From Verrucomicrobiales bacterium (GTDB lineage Bacteria > Verrucomicrobiota > Verrucomicrobiia > Verrucomicrobiales > DEV007), in NCBI GenBank assembly GCA_029233965.1, contig JARGOP010000022.1, forward strand, positions 1-50,084: a DNA stretch of 50,084 nucleotides. Reading direction: 5' to 3'. Position numbers and translations under genes: made by a program. Shown in pieces: positions 24,486 to 33,175 of this stretch. Position 1 is the stretch's first letter, and every line of letters starts with the position of its first letter. The notes under the pieces were generated by a model. The model worked only from the letters and a program-made list of their open reading frames with translations, was not told the origin of the DNA and searched no databases.

Positions 24486-26993
24486 TCAGTTCAGGTAGCG
24501 GAATTCGGCGGAGCCAATGAGGGACTGGCAGAAAGTGGTGAGAACGAGGATTCGTGCTTCTTCGGTGGAAAGCCCTTCGTCTTTGGCCGTCTCGAGAAAG
24601 CGGGTCATGAACTCAGTGGTGCGCTGGCTTTCCGCCTCCGTCGGGGGCCTCGAGTAGCAGCGATAGAAGGCCTCGTTCGCGAGCTGCGGGCCGCGGAGTC
24701 CGAGATCGGTCAAGAGGTGGTTCGCCATCGCTCTCGCATTCTCAAGGATGAAAGGGGAGTTCATCATGTAAAGCGCCTGCGAGGGGACGGTCGTGATTTC
24801 GCGCTTTCCGGAAAGGAGACTCGGGTCGGCGAAATCGAAGAGCGCGAGCGATTCGGGAACGAGGCCCCGGACGATGGGAAGGTAGACGGAGCGATGCGTC
24901 GTCTCGGCATTGATCTGTGCTTCCTGGATATTTCTCCCGACGAAACCCTGGCCGGCTTCGGAGACGAGCGATCCGGCGGGACGTTCAAGGTCCAGTCGTC
25001 CGCTCACGGCGAGCGAGGCATCGCGGATCGACTCCGCATCGAGGCGGCGTTTGTTTGCGCGCCAGAGGGAGGTGTTCCCGGGGTCTTTCTTGAAGTAGTC
25101 TTCGCGGAAGGTGGAGCTCATCCGGTAAGCGCGGCTCGTCGTGATTTCCCGGACGAGATCTTTGGTCGACCAGTCGAGTTCGATGAGGCGGGTCGCGAGG
25201 TAGTCGAGCAGCTCGGGGTGCGTCGGCTTGTCCCCGGTTGAGCCGAAATTGTCGACGCTGCGGACGATGCCTTCGCCGAAGAGCCAGGACCAGACGCGGT
25301 TGGCGTAGACCCGGGCAGTGAGCGGATTCTCCGGGGAGGTGATCCATGCGGCAAGCTGGAGGCGTCCGCTTTCGTCCGGTCCGATCGGCTTTTCGTCATT
25401 CGTTTTCACGACCTGGACGAAGCCGCGGGGAGCGCGCTCCTCGGTCGGGTTGTCTTCTTCACCCCGGATCAGGATCTGAGAGTCAAAGGGGGAGGGAAGG
25501 TCTCTCATTCCCATCGCGAGCGGTTTCGGGTAACCTTCGTCGTCGTAGGATTCGAGAATCTGGCTGGTGATTCCGAGCCGGTTGCGAACTCCGATACTTT
25601 GCAGCTGAATTTGGGTGGCCCGGTCACCGTTTCCTTCCTGCCTCGCGGCTCGTGCCTCGGCGGTGAGGGTATCCAGTTGCTCCTGCAGCGTCACTTTCTG
25701 AAATTCAAGGTCGATCATTTCCCCGAGAGATTTCACCTCCCCTCCGGAGTTCGATCCCGCCGGAAGGCTGATCAATTCGGTGGATTTTCGATTCTGAAGA
25801 GACTCGGCGGTTCCGAAAAGGGTTTCACTGCTGAGGAAAATCCCGGCCATGGCGTAGTAGTCCGACATCGGAATGGGATCGAATTTGTGATCATGACAGC
25901 GCGCGCAGGCTGCCGTGGTCGCGAGGAAGGCCTGAGTCGTCGTGTCGATCTGTTCGTCGACGAGATCGAACCGGAACTGCCGGGCGTTCTGCTCGTTGAG
26001 CCCCTTGGTGCCGATCGCGAGAAAGCTCGTGGCCACGATTTGTTCCGCCTTTTCACTATCCGAGTCCGCCGGGAGGAGATCTCCGGCGATCTGTTCGGTC
26101 ACAAACTGATCGAACGGCTTGTCGGCGTTGAAGGAATCGATGACGTAGTCCCGGTAGCGCCAGGCGTGGGGAAAGGTCGCATTCACTTCCTTGCCGGAGG
26201 ATTCGCCGTAGCGGGCGACGTCGAGCCAGTGACGGCCAAACCGTTCCCCGAACTGCGGCGAGTTGAGAAGGCGGTCCACCTCGGCGGCGATCGCGGCGTC
26301 GGGGTCGAGACTGTGAGCGGCGACGAAAGCTTCAACTTCGCTGCTGGACGGCGGAAGCCCGGTGAGGTCGAAGGAGAGGCGTCTCATCAGCGTCCTCGCA
26401 TCGGCATCGTCCGCCGGGGTGAGTTCCTTTTTGCGATGCTGTTGGCTGATGAAGTGATCGATCGGCTGGCGGGCCCAGGCGGTGCTTTCCTCGGTGGAAA
26501 CGGTAGGCTTGCCAGGAGTCTGGTAGGCCCAGAATTTGCGGCCTTCCTCGAGATCGATGGTGTTCGTGTATTCCTGCGGAGCGCCGTCTTTGGGCTTGCG
26601 CTTGCGGGGATCGGGGGCGCCCATTTCGATCCACTGCTTGAAGTCGGCGATGACTTCATCGTCGAGTTTGTATTTCGGCGGCATTTCGAGGCTGCTGTCC
26701 TCGTAAGTCATCGCGACGTAGAGAAGGCTCGCGTTCAAATCGAAAGGGACCACCGCCGGGCCGGAGTCGCCGCCGGAGAGCGTGGTTTCCCGTGTGTCGA
26801 GGAGAAGGCCGCCTTTGACCTTGTCGCCTTCCTCAGCGTGACACTTATAGCAATGCTTGACGAGCGCGGGACGGATCTTCTTTTCGAAGAAGTCGGTTTG
26901 TGCCTGTGTCAGGTTGACCTCGTCCTCGGCTGCGAGGGGAAAGGAGGCCGTCATGGCAAAGGCGATTAGAGTCACGGAACGAAAAACGGTCAT
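24486..26993 (-). CDS. Planctomycete-type cytochrome c / DUF1549 / DUF1553 protein
   Basis: The protein (835 residues) starts with a signal peptide (MTVFRSVTLIAFAMTASFPLAA), then a planctomycete cytochrome domain with one haem site CYKCH near residue 48. DUF1549 follows (about 150-360: RQPIDHFI, RRLSFDLTGLPP, RHWLDVARYGESSG), and then a DUF1553 domain in the last 300 residues (NPLTARVYANRVWSWLFGEG, RRLDAESIRDA, ALYMMNSPFI). The start was moved to 26993 from an in-frame ATG at 27026 so that the signal peptide is N-terminal. It precedes the DUF1501 gene by 29 bases; the two form a standard operon. The electron partner and substrate of this family are unknown; a role in oxidising or sensing extracellular polysaccharide has been suggested from genome context only. 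Confidence 0.95.
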   Translation of the reverse strand: MTVFRSVTLIAFAMTASFPLAAEDEVNLTQAQTDFFEKKIRPALVKHCYKCHAEEGDKVKGGLLLDTRETTLSGGDSGPAVVPFDLNASLLYVAMTYEDSSLEMPPKYKLDDEVIADFKQWIEMGAPDPRKRKPKDGAPQEYTNTIDLEEGRKFWAYQTPGKPTVSTEESTAWARQPIDHFISQQHRKKELTPADDADARTLMRRLSFDLTGLPPSSSEVEAFVAAHSLDPDAAIAAEVDRLLNSPQFGERFGRHWLDVARYGESSGKEVNATFPHAWRYRDYVIDSFNADKPFDQFVTEQIAGDLLPADSDSEKAEQIVATSFLAIGTKGLNEQNARQFRFDLVDEQIDTTTQAFLATTAACARCHDHKFDPIPMSDYYAMAGIFLSSETLFGTAESLQNRKSTELISLPAGSNSGGEVKSLGEMIDLEFQKVTLQEQLDTLTAEARAARQEGNGDRATQIQLQSIGVRNRLGITSQILESYDDEGYPKPLAMGMRDLPSPFDSQILIRGEEDNPTEERAPRGFVQVVKTNDEKPIGPDESGRLQLAAWITSPENPLTARVYANRVWSWLFGEGIVRSVDNFGSTGDKPTHPELLDYLATRLIELDWSTKDLVREITTSRAYRMSSTFREDYFKKDPGNTSLWRANKRRLDAESIRDASLAVSGRLDLERPAGSLVSEAGQGFVGRNIQEAQINAETTHRSVYLPIVRGLVPESLALFDFADPSLLSGKREITTVPSQALYMMNSPFILENARAMANHLLTDLGLRGPQLANEAFYRCYSRPPTEAESQRTTEFMTRFLETAKDEGLSTEEARILVLTTFCQSLIGSAEFRYLN

Positions 26994-27168
26994 GGTGGGT
27001 GAGTTGAAATATTCAACCCGCCTCATCGATTTCGGTTTCGCGGAATCTTGAATTTTCCGAAGAGCTTCGCTCTCAGGGGGGGGACGACTCGAAGTCAGAG
27101 CTTTACTCTGGAAAGGCGGATCTGACCGGATTCAGATAGCAATGAAAGAGCCGTCTCAGCGTTGGCTT

Positions 27169-28368
27169 TCAGTTCAAAGGATTCTCGAACCAGACGACCC
27201 CGAGATTTCGCTTTTCCTCGCAGGTGACGAGATCGAGATCCCCGTCGCCGTCGAGATCGATGAGTTCGATCCGGTCGTACTTGACCCCGGTGGAATCGCT
27301 GATCGGGGAAAACTCGGAGAACACATTCGACCAGAGGACGCCCCGCTTTTCGCCGTCAGCCTGTTCACAGGTAATCGCAAAATCAGGGATTTTATCGCCA
27401 TCGAGATCGCCGACGCGCACCGCTTTGGCGCCACCGAACTTGTCAGCGGGGAGGGAATCGAGGTCGGCGATGTCTTCCCAGAGCGTGAGAGGGTTTTCGG
27501 GTTGGTAGAAAACGCGAACCCGGTCCGGGCGGATCGCGGCAACGACATCGAGCTTTTTATCGTCGTCGAGATAAGCGAGATCAAGAAACATGACTTCCTC
27601 ATTCGGCGCGCCGATGCAGACCGGCTTTCCGAACCAGGGGGCTTCTTTCAGGAGCGGGAGAAAATAGACGCCGGCATGCAGTCCTTTCCGGTCCGAGAAG
27701 ACGACGTAGCGGGTATCGTTCTCCTTAAGGAGACGCAGACTCATGATCCATCCGACATCGAAGAGTCGAGTCGATTTCCACGCGGTGAGGTTCCGGGCTT
27801 CCTCCTGCCCGGGATTCGCCAGCCAGGTGAGCGAAGCGCCTCCATTCTTTGAGCCGATGAGAAGATCGAGGTCGCCGTCGAGATCGACATCGAGAGGCAG
27901 CGTATACATCCACCAGGCCGCGCTTTTCGTCGTTGGGAAGGCGGCGGTTTCCCAGGCCGCCTCGTTGGTGAGATTCTCCGGGTCAGAAGGGGCCCACGAG
28001 ACAAAAACGGTGCGCTCCTTGCCCTCGGTCGCGGAGACGACGTCGAGAAAACCATCGCCATCGAGATCGGCAAAGACCGCGTCCTCGGCCGAGTTGACGC
28101 GGGCGACCGTCGTGGCCTCCCAGGGCCCCTTGACTTTTTCAGGGCCGGGATTCAGGCAAACCCGGATTGATTTTCCCTCCTCCCAGCCTGTCACAAAATC
28201 AGTGAGACCGTCGCCGTTGATGTCGCCGGGACGAATACCGTCTGCTCCGCTGAGATGGCTGATTCCGCTACCTCCGTCAATTATGTGCATGGGCCATTCC
28301 GCCGCCACCGTTGCAGAAAAGGCGGAGGCGAGGAGAAACGGCACGAGAGTAGCTGTCACAGTTTTCAT
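27169..28368 (-). CDS. Secreted FG-GAP/VCBS-repeat beta-propeller protein
   Basis: A 399-residue exported protein with signal peptide (MKTVTATLVPFLLASAFSATVAA) and repeated calcium-binding-like DxDGDGxxD blades: GDINGDGLTDFV, FADLDGDGFLDVV, LDVDLDGDLDLL, LAYLDDDKKLDVV, VGDLDGDKIPDFA and DLDGDGDLDLVT. These are integrin-alpha-like FG-GAP repeats forming a seven-bladed propeller. Such proteins are very numerous in Verrucomicrobiota and usually accompany cytochrome/DUF1501 modules; a carbohydrate-binding or adhesive role is inferred. It lies 175 bases upstream of the cytochrome gene on the same strand and is divergent from the protease fusion gene. Confidence 0.92.
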   Translation of the reverse strand: MKTVTATLVPFLLASAFSATVAAEWPMHIIDGGSGISHLSGADGIRPGDINGDGLTDFVTGWEEGKSIRVCLNPGPEKVKGPWEATTVARVNSAEDAVFADLDGDGFLDVVSATEGKERTVFVSWAPSDPENLTNEAAWETAAFPTTKSAAWWMYTLPLDVDLDGDLDLLIGSKNGGASLTWLANPGQEEARNLTAWKSTRLFDVGWIMSLRLLKENDTRYVVFSDRKGLHAGVYFLPLLKEAPWFGKPVCIGAPNEEVMFLDLAYLDDDKKLDVVAAIRPDRVRVFYQPENPLTLWEDIADLDSLPADKFGGAKAVRVGDLDGDKIPDFAITCEQADGEKRGVLWSNVFSEFSPISDSTGVKYDRIELIDLDGDGDLDLVTCEEKRNLGVVWFENPLN

Positions 28369-28420
28369 TGTCAGACGTATTCATTAACGGCATGCTAACC
28401 GGTAGCGAAAGCAAAGAATC

Positions 28421-30751
28421 ATGAGAATCCCGTTCCTTCTCCCTCTCCTCGCCGTCTCGTTCTTCCTGCCGGGGCTTCAGGCGCAGGAGGAAAAGGAATT
28501 CGATCCTTTCTCCGATGAAGCGGCAGAGGCCCTCCGGGAATTGCAGGAGTCTGAATCGCCTGCTCAATACATGGAGCCGGGCAAGATCCGCGAGCTCACC
28601 GCGTTGGCCAAGCCCTCGATCGTGACGGTGAGGCAACTGGGGCGGGATGGGGAAAGTCGCGGCACCGGGTCAGGGTTTATCATTTCTGAGGACGGCCTGA
28701 TTGTCACCAATCTTCATGTCATCGGGGAAGGGCGCCCCGTAGAAGTCGAGCTCTTCGATGGAACAACAAAACCGGTCATCGAAGTTCACGCCTGGGACAG
28801 GCGCTATGACTTGGCCGTGATTCAAATCGAGCCCGGGGAACTGGAACTCAAGGCGCTTCCGCTGGCGAAGGCGGGGAAAGCGGAACAGGGGCAGCTCATT
28901 GCCGGATTCGGGGCGCCCCAGGGACTGAGTTTCAGCGTCGTTGCCGGAGTGATCTCGGCGATTCGAGAATTGGAGGATGGCTTCGTCGGGGATGAGACGC
29001 CGGATTACCCGATGCTCCAACTCGCGATGCCGATCGAACAGGGGAACAGTGGAGGTCCGGTCATTGATATGGACGGCGAAGTTCTCGGGGTGGTTACGTT
29101 GCGACACCGCATCACCGACAATCTCGGATTTGCCGTGCTCGGCAGCGATCTGCAACGACTCCTCGACAAACCGAATCCGGTACCGATGAAGCGGTGGCGA
29201 ACGATTGGATTGCTGGATCCAAGGCAGTGGACTCCGGTCCTCGGAGCAGACTGGACGCAACGCGGGGGCGTGGTCCGCGCCGGTCAGCTTGGCGATGGAT
29301 TCGGCGGCCGGACCCTGTGCCTTTCCAGCGAAGCTGTGCCCGAAGGAAGTTATGAGTTGGAAGTGACGGTGCGACTTGATGACGAGTCCGGAGCAGCGGG
29401 GCTGGCCTTTGCTTCGGATGGTGGCGACAAACACTATGGTTTCTACCCGAGTGGGGGGCAGATCCGTCTCACCCGCTTCGAGGGAGCGGATGTCTACAGC
29501 TGGTCCATTCTGGAACAGCTCGAAGCGCCTTCCTACAAAGCGGGTGATTGGAACACGCTTCGGGTTAAAGTGGATGACACGACGATAACGGGGTGGGTCA
29601 ACGGGGAGAAAATCCTCGAGCTGGAGGATGCCGGCTTGCGCGGGGGAAAGGTAGGTCTTTGCAAATTTCGACGGACCGAGGCTGAATTCCGGGGTTTTTC
29701 CGTTGCTCGCGAACTCGGCGTGAAATCGCTCCCTGCGGCAGACCGGATCCGGCTGACGGAAAGCATCGATCGCTTCCTTGAGAAGGAAAAGGTGGAGGAA
29801 ACCATTGCCGAGCTGAGTCGTGAGAGTGAACACGGTCGCCTTTTGCTTCTGGAGAGAGCTTCGGAATTGGATCGACTGGCCGCGCGATTGAGACAGTTGG
29901 AGGGAGAGGTCTATCTGCACGAAGTCATCAATGAAATGACCATGGCTTTGGATCGGCCCGAATCGGAGATCGACCTTTTTGAAGTCGGTCTTCAGATTGC
30001 CCGTCTCGATGATCCATTGCTGGATCTGAATTACTACCGTTCGGCATTTGCGCGCCTCGTGATCGACGCCGCGGAACACCTCGAAAGGCACGCTCTCGAA
30101 GGAGGCGAAAAGGAACGGGTCACCGCCCTCGCGGAGTTTCTTTTTGAGGAAAACGGATTCCATGGAAGCCGGAGCGAGTACTACCATCATGCGAACAGTT
30201 ACGTGAATCATGTCCTCGATGATCGCGAAGGGCTTCCGATCACCTTGAGCGTCATCTTCATGGAGGTGGCGAGACGCCTTCAGATCGAAGGAGTCTACGG
30301 GGCACCGCTTCCGGGGAAGTTCATGGTGGGGTTGGACTATGAGAAGGACGGGAAGGACAGCTCGCTCTTCATCGATGTTTTCGAAGGTGGTCGCGTCATT
30401 GATCGCAGCGGCGCGGTTCGCGAGATCTGGGAGCTCCTCGGTTCCGCTCCGGAGAAATCGGCTTTTCATCCTGCCGATGCGCGTCAGATCGCGGTTCGCA
30501 TGCTGAGAAATCTCGTCGATATCGAGATCAATCGGGAGCAGACTCCCGAGGGCGCTGCCGATTACCTCGAGCTGCTCCTCGCGATCGAGCCCAAAGCCGC
30601 CCGGGAACGATTCCAACGCGCGCTTCTCAGGATGCAGGACGATAATGTGACCGGAGCAAAAGAGGATCTGGACTGGCTCCTCGAGCATCGTCCTCCGGGG
30701 ATTGACTACGGGCGCCTGGAAGTATTCCGCGGGACGCTGGTGGAGGAGTAG
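28421..30751 (+). CDS. Secreted trypsin-like protease / LamG-like / SirB1-transglutaminase-like fusion
   Basis: This 776-residue protein has a signal peptide (MRIPFLLPLLAVSFFLPGLQA). A trypsin-type domain (about 60-250) follows with an intact triad: His99 (VTNLHVIG), Asp130 (RRYDLAVI) and Ser210 (EQGNSGGPVI). Residues about 255-435 form a concanavalin/DUF1080-like lectin fold (GLAFASDGGDKHYGFYPSGG, DWNTLRVKVDDTTITGWVNG). A helical linker (about 440-500) leads to a SirB1/transglutaminase-like domain (SYVNHVLDDREGLPITLSVIFM, near 598-619) and a short TPR-like tail. In SirB1-type proteins the next motif is usually PGHF; here it is PGKF, so that His is absent. I know no characterised protein with this order. 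The next gene starts 18 bases on. Confidence 0.82.
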   Translation: MRIPFLLPLLAVSFFLPGLQAQEEKEFDPFSDEAAEALRELQESESPAQYMEPGKIRELTALAKPSIVTVRQLGRDGESRGTGSGFIISEDGLIVTNLHVIGEGRPVEVELFDGTTKPVIEVHAWDRRYDLAVIQIEPGELELKALPLAKAGKAEQGQLIAGFGAPQGLSFSVVAGVISAIRELEDGFVGDETPDYPMLQLAMPIEQGNSGGPVIDMDGEVLGVVTLRHRITDNLGFAVLGSDLQRLLDKPNPVPMKRWRTIGLLDPRQWTPVLGADWTQRGGVVRAGQLGDGFGGRTLCLSSEAVPEGSYELEVTVRLDDESGAAGLAFASDGGDKHYGFYPSGGQIRLTRFEGADVYSWSILEQLEAPSYKAGDWNTLRVKVDDTTITGWVNGEKILELEDAGLRGGKVGLCKFRRTEAEFRGFSVARELGVKSLPAADRIRLTESIDRFLEKEKVEETIAELSRESEHGRLLLLERASELDRLAARLRQLEGEVYLHEVINEMTMALDRPESEIDLFEVGLQIARLDDPLLDLNYYRSAFARLVIDAAEHLERHALEGGEKERVTALAEFLFEENGFHGSRSEYYHHANSYVNHVLDDREGLPITLSVIFMEVARRLQIEGVYGAPLPGKFMVGLDYEKDGKDSSLFIDVFEGGRVIDRSGAVREIWELLGSAPEKSAFHPADARQIAVRMLRNLVDIEINREQTPEGAADYLELLLAIEPKAARERFQRALLRMQDDNVTGAKEDLDWLLEHRPPGIDYGRLEVFRGTLVEE

Positions 30752-30769
30752 GAGTAGAAGCAAGCGCAG

Positions 30770-31357
30770 ATGAAGACTTTCCGCTGGGTGTTGCCGGACC
30801 CGCCGAGAATGGCTTCGGAGAAGGAGCCTCTGCATGAGGCGGGGCGGGAACGTCGGGTTGGTTTCATCTTCTTTTTCCTGGGAGGATTTCTGGTTTTCTT
30901 ATGGCTTTTGAGCGCATCGTTGCTGCTTCCTGAACTGGAAAGAGTGATCGCCAGTTATCGTTGGGAAAATCAGATCGTGGAGATTCGTGAATCATCCGTA
31001 TCGTTCGAAGGCGGGCGCGCCCGAGCCGATGTGAAATTCGAGATACAGGTCGGAGATAAGCACGTTCCGGAGAGTTATCGTTTCTTCCGGAAGATGAAAG
31101 AGGATGAATTCGGCGCGTGGAGCGGGAACTATGCGATCGGGGGGAAACTGGATGTTCTCGTTTCTCCTTCCGGGGATGTGATGCTGGAGCGATGGAGTGG
31201 ATTCGGGGTCTTCCTGTCCCTGGCTTTCCTCCTTTTTTATGCCTTCATGGCGTTCAAGGCGGGGAGACTGAGATTCGCAAAATCTACCGAACTTTTGGCG
31301 GAAGACACAAAAAAAGCCGCTCCCGTTTCCGGAAGCGGCTCTTTTGAAATCGATTAA
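30770..31357 (+). CDS. DUF3592-like membrane protein
   Basis: A 195-residue protein with two membrane segments (about 31-52, FIFFFLGGFLVFLWLLSASLLL, and 145-161, FGVFLSLAFLLFYAFMAF) enclosing an extracytoplasmic domain. That domain fits DUF3592: paired strands (IVEIRESSVSFEGGRARADVKFEIQV), a central charged loop, then LDVLVSPSGDVMLE before the second helix. Function unknown. It is 18 bases after the protease fusion. Its last 15 codons are made from the hairpin and A-run that serve as terminator of the convergent rpoA-rplQ transcript, so its C-terminal tail (KKAAPVSGSGSF) probably has no structural role. Confidence 0.78.
   Translation: MKTFRWVLPDPPRMASEKEPLHEAGRERRVGFIFFFLGGFLVFLWLLSASLLLPELERVIASYRWENQIVEIRESSVSFEGGRARADVKFEIQVGDKHVPESYRFFRKMKEDEFGAWSGNYAIGGKLDVLVSPSGDVMLERWSGFGVFLSLAFLLFYAFMAFKAGRLRFAKSTELLAEDTKKAAPVSGSGSFEID
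31309..31340 (-). terminator. Terminator of rpoA-rplQ, inside the 3' end of the convergent gene
   Basis: On the minus strand the stem AGCCGCT/AGCGGCT (31334-31340 with 31315-31321), extended inward after one mismatch by CCGG/CCGG-type pairs, is followed by seven T (31315-31309, the first T being also the last stem base). It lies 30 bases after the rplQ stop. On the plus strand the same hairpin is followed by CTTTT, so weak termination of the other gene is possible. Confidence 0.85.
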
Positions 31358-31369
31358 CAAATCGTCGGC

Positions 31370-31771
31370 TCAGGCCTCGGTGGCTTCAGCATCAGTCGGG
31401 ACGAGGACGTCCACAAACTCGATGAGGGCCATCGGAGCGGAGTCCGAGGCACGCTGGCCGAGTTTGATGATGCGGAGGTAGCCACCTTGGCGGTCCTTGC
31501 TCGCAGGAGCGATCTCTTCGAAAAGAGTTTTCACGCTGCGCTGGGCGAGCTGGTTGCTGCCGAGAAGAGAAATAGCACGGCGCCGGCTGTGAAGGGTGTC
31601 ATTCTTGCCGAGAGTCACGAGCTTTTCGACGTGGGGACGCAGCGCCTTGGCTTTTGCCAGGGTCGTGCGGATTTGACGATGCTCGATGAGGCTTGCGCTC
31701 AGGTTGCGGAGAAGTGACTCACGGTGTGCCTTGTCGCGCTGGAGTTTTACAGTTTTGCTTCGGTGTCTCAT
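31370..31771 (-). CDS. rplQ: 50S ribosomal protein L17
   Basis: L17 (133 residues) starts MRHRSKTVKLQRDKAHRESLLRNL with the family's N-terminal signature, then QIRTTLAKAKALRPHVEKLVTLGK and a C-terminal GGYLRIIKLGQRASDSAPMALIEFV. Bacterial L17 lines the tunnel exit region of the large subunit. It is 69 bases after rpoA, the usual order at the end of the alpha operon, with a strong hairpin in the spacer. The terminator 30 bases beyond its stop ends the transcript. Confidence 0.97.
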   Translation of the reverse strand: MRHRSKTVKLQRDKAHRESLLRNLSASLIEHRQIRTTLAKAKALRPHVEKLVTLGKNDTLHSRRRAISLLGSNQLAQRSVKTLFEEIAPASKDRQGGYLRIIKLGQRASDSAPMALIEFVDVLVPTDAEATEA

Positions 31772-31799
31772 CAGAAAAGATGGGGTTGGAGTGGGAGGA

Positions 31800-31821
31800 G
31801 GCCGGAGTCAAGACTCCGGCC
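31800..31821 (-). repeat. Strong hairpin in the rpoA-rplQ spacer
   Basis: GGCCGGAGTC (31800-31809) and GACTCCGGCC (31812-31821) are a perfect 10-bp inverted repeat separated by two bases. There is no adjacent T-run, so it is not a canonical terminator. It may be an RNA-processing or stability element that sets the RpoA:L17 ratio. Confidence 0.6.
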
Positions 31822-31840
31822 CGAATTTCGGTCAAGCCGA

Positions 31841-32917
31841 TCAGTCGTTGATGTTCTGGGCGATAAGGGCGGCAAGACCCGGACCTTCGACGCCGCGATC
31901 ACCGCCGAGAAGGCTCGAGGTGAACGGTGACTCGAGGAGGCTCGGATCGATCTGCATTCCGAGAGAGAGACCGAGCTCGTGGAGCTTGTCTTTGATCTCG
32001 TTGAGAGATTTCTTACCGAAGTTACGATACTTGAGCATCTCGGCTTCGGACTTCATCGCGAGCTGACCCACGGAGGTAATGTTCGCGTTGTTGAGGCAGT
32101 TTGCGGCACGAACAGAAAGTTCGATTTCGTTCACGCTCATGTTGAGAAGCTTCTTGAGTTCAGCATTCTCTTCGCTCTGAGTCTCCGGGCGGTCTTCGAT
32201 GAGGATTGCGTCGTCGTCGTAGTTCACGAAGACATCGAGGTGGTGGCGGAGAATCGCAGAGGCCTGGAGAAGGGCGTCGTGCGGCTCGATGCGACCATCG
32301 GTCCAGATCTCGAGGTTGAGCTTGTCGTAGTCGGTGCGCTGACCGACACGGGTGTTCGCGACGCCGTACTTAACACGGCGAACCGGGGAAAAAATCGAGT
32401 CGATCGGAATCACGCCGATCGGCATGTCGGGGTGCTTGTTGTCCTCGGAAGTGTTGAAACCACGGCCAACGCGGACTTCCATTTCCATCGAGAATTTCGT
32501 GTCACGGTCGAGGGTGCAGATGTGCTGGTCCTTATTCACGATCTCATACTGAGAGATCTCCTGAATGTCTCCGGCAGTGACGGCACCGGCCTTGTCGACG
32601 GTGAGAGAGAGAGTAGCAGGGTCTTTGTCCTCGAAATGCTTGAAGCGGATCTGCTTCAGGTTGAGCACGATTTCGGTGACGTCCTCAACGACGCCGGGAA
32701 GAGAGGTGAACTCATGCTGCGCACCGGCGATGCGAACTGAGGTGATCGAAGCTCCTTCAAGAGAGGAGAGGAGAACTCGTCGGAGGGTGTTACCGATGGT
32801 GTGACCGAAACCTGCCTCGAAAGGCTCTGCCGTAAAGTGGGCGAAGGTGTCGGTAGCGGTGTCTTCGTTTTTAATAAGACGTTCCGGGACTTCGAAGGGA
32901 GCTAATGATGTTGCCAT
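31841..32917 (-). CDS. rpoA: DNA-directed RNA polymerase subunit alpha
   Basis: RpoA (358 residues) has the N-terminal dimerisation and assembly domain (about 1-240), with FEAGFGHTIGNTLRRVLLSSLEGA at residues 33-56, the hallmark alpha motif, and VVEDVTEIVLNLKQIRF. A C-terminal domain (about 270-345) contains LSVRAANCLNNANITSVGQLAMKSEAEMLKYRNFGKKSLNEIKDKL-type helix-hairpin-helix sequence that contacts UP elements and activators. It is slightly longer than the usual 330 residues, by a short C-terminal extension. The upstream genes of a classical alpha operon (rpsM, rpsK, rpsD) are absent: the next gene upstream is a small secreted protein with its own terminator. A promoter must therefore lie within 32918-33081; the best candidate I see is TTTACA at 33042-33037 with only a weak -10. 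Confidence 0.98.
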   Translation of the reverse strand: MATSLAPFEVPERLIKNEDTATDTFAHFTAEPFEAGFGHTIGNTLRRVLLSSLEGASITSVRIAGAQHEFTSLPGVVEDVTEIVLNLKQIRFKHFEDKDPATLSLTVDKAGAVTAGDIQEISQYEIVNKDQHICTLDRDTKFSMEMEVRVGRGFNTSEDNKHPDMPIGVIPIDSIFSPVRRVKYGVANTRVGQRTDYDKLNLEIWTDGRIEPHDALLQASAILRHHLDVFVNYDDDAILIEDRPETQSEENAELKKLLNMSVNEIELSVRAANCLNNANITSVGQLAMKSEAEMLKYRNFGKKSLNEIKDKLHELGLSLGMQIDPSLLESPFTSSLLGGDRGVEGPGLAALIAQNIND

Positions 32918-33081
32918 GTAGGATTGGGGTAGCCGGGTTTCCCTTTGGTGAGCGATAACCTTCGTGAGAAGACCAGAGGACCGACGGCAGATTTGAATAG
33001 ACGCTCGGGCGCGGAATATGGTCGGTTTTCACGGAATGTAAACTGATTATTTCCTTTCAGGACAAGGGATTGTTGGCCTGC

Positions 33082-33116
33082 AAAAAGAAAGCCCCCGCAG
33101 TTTCCTGCGGGGGGCT
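33082..33116 (-). terminator. Terminator of the small secreted protein gene
   Basis: Read on the minus strand: the stem formed by 33116-33105 and 33100-33090 (AGCCCCC...CTGCGGG with one bulged base) is closed by a short A-rich loop, and is followed by TTTCTTTTT (33090-33082). It lies 60 bases past the gene stop and isolates rpoA from upstream transcription. Confidence 0.88.
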
Positions 33117-33175
33117 GGCTCGGGTTCCCGGGCTACCCGGTCAATATTCCGACCGGCGGGGACAGGCCTCAATGG

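Noticed and set aside
28670-30835. Minus-strand open frame of 721 codons opposite the protease fusion
   Set aside because: It is antisense to a protein with clear domains and an intact triad; its own sequence has no family pattern and the length is a by-product of codon bias.
33123-33160. Inverted repeat CGGGT...ACCCG near the secreted-protein terminator
   Set aside because: Short, GC-rich, no T-run and next to a better terminator; chance pairing is likely.
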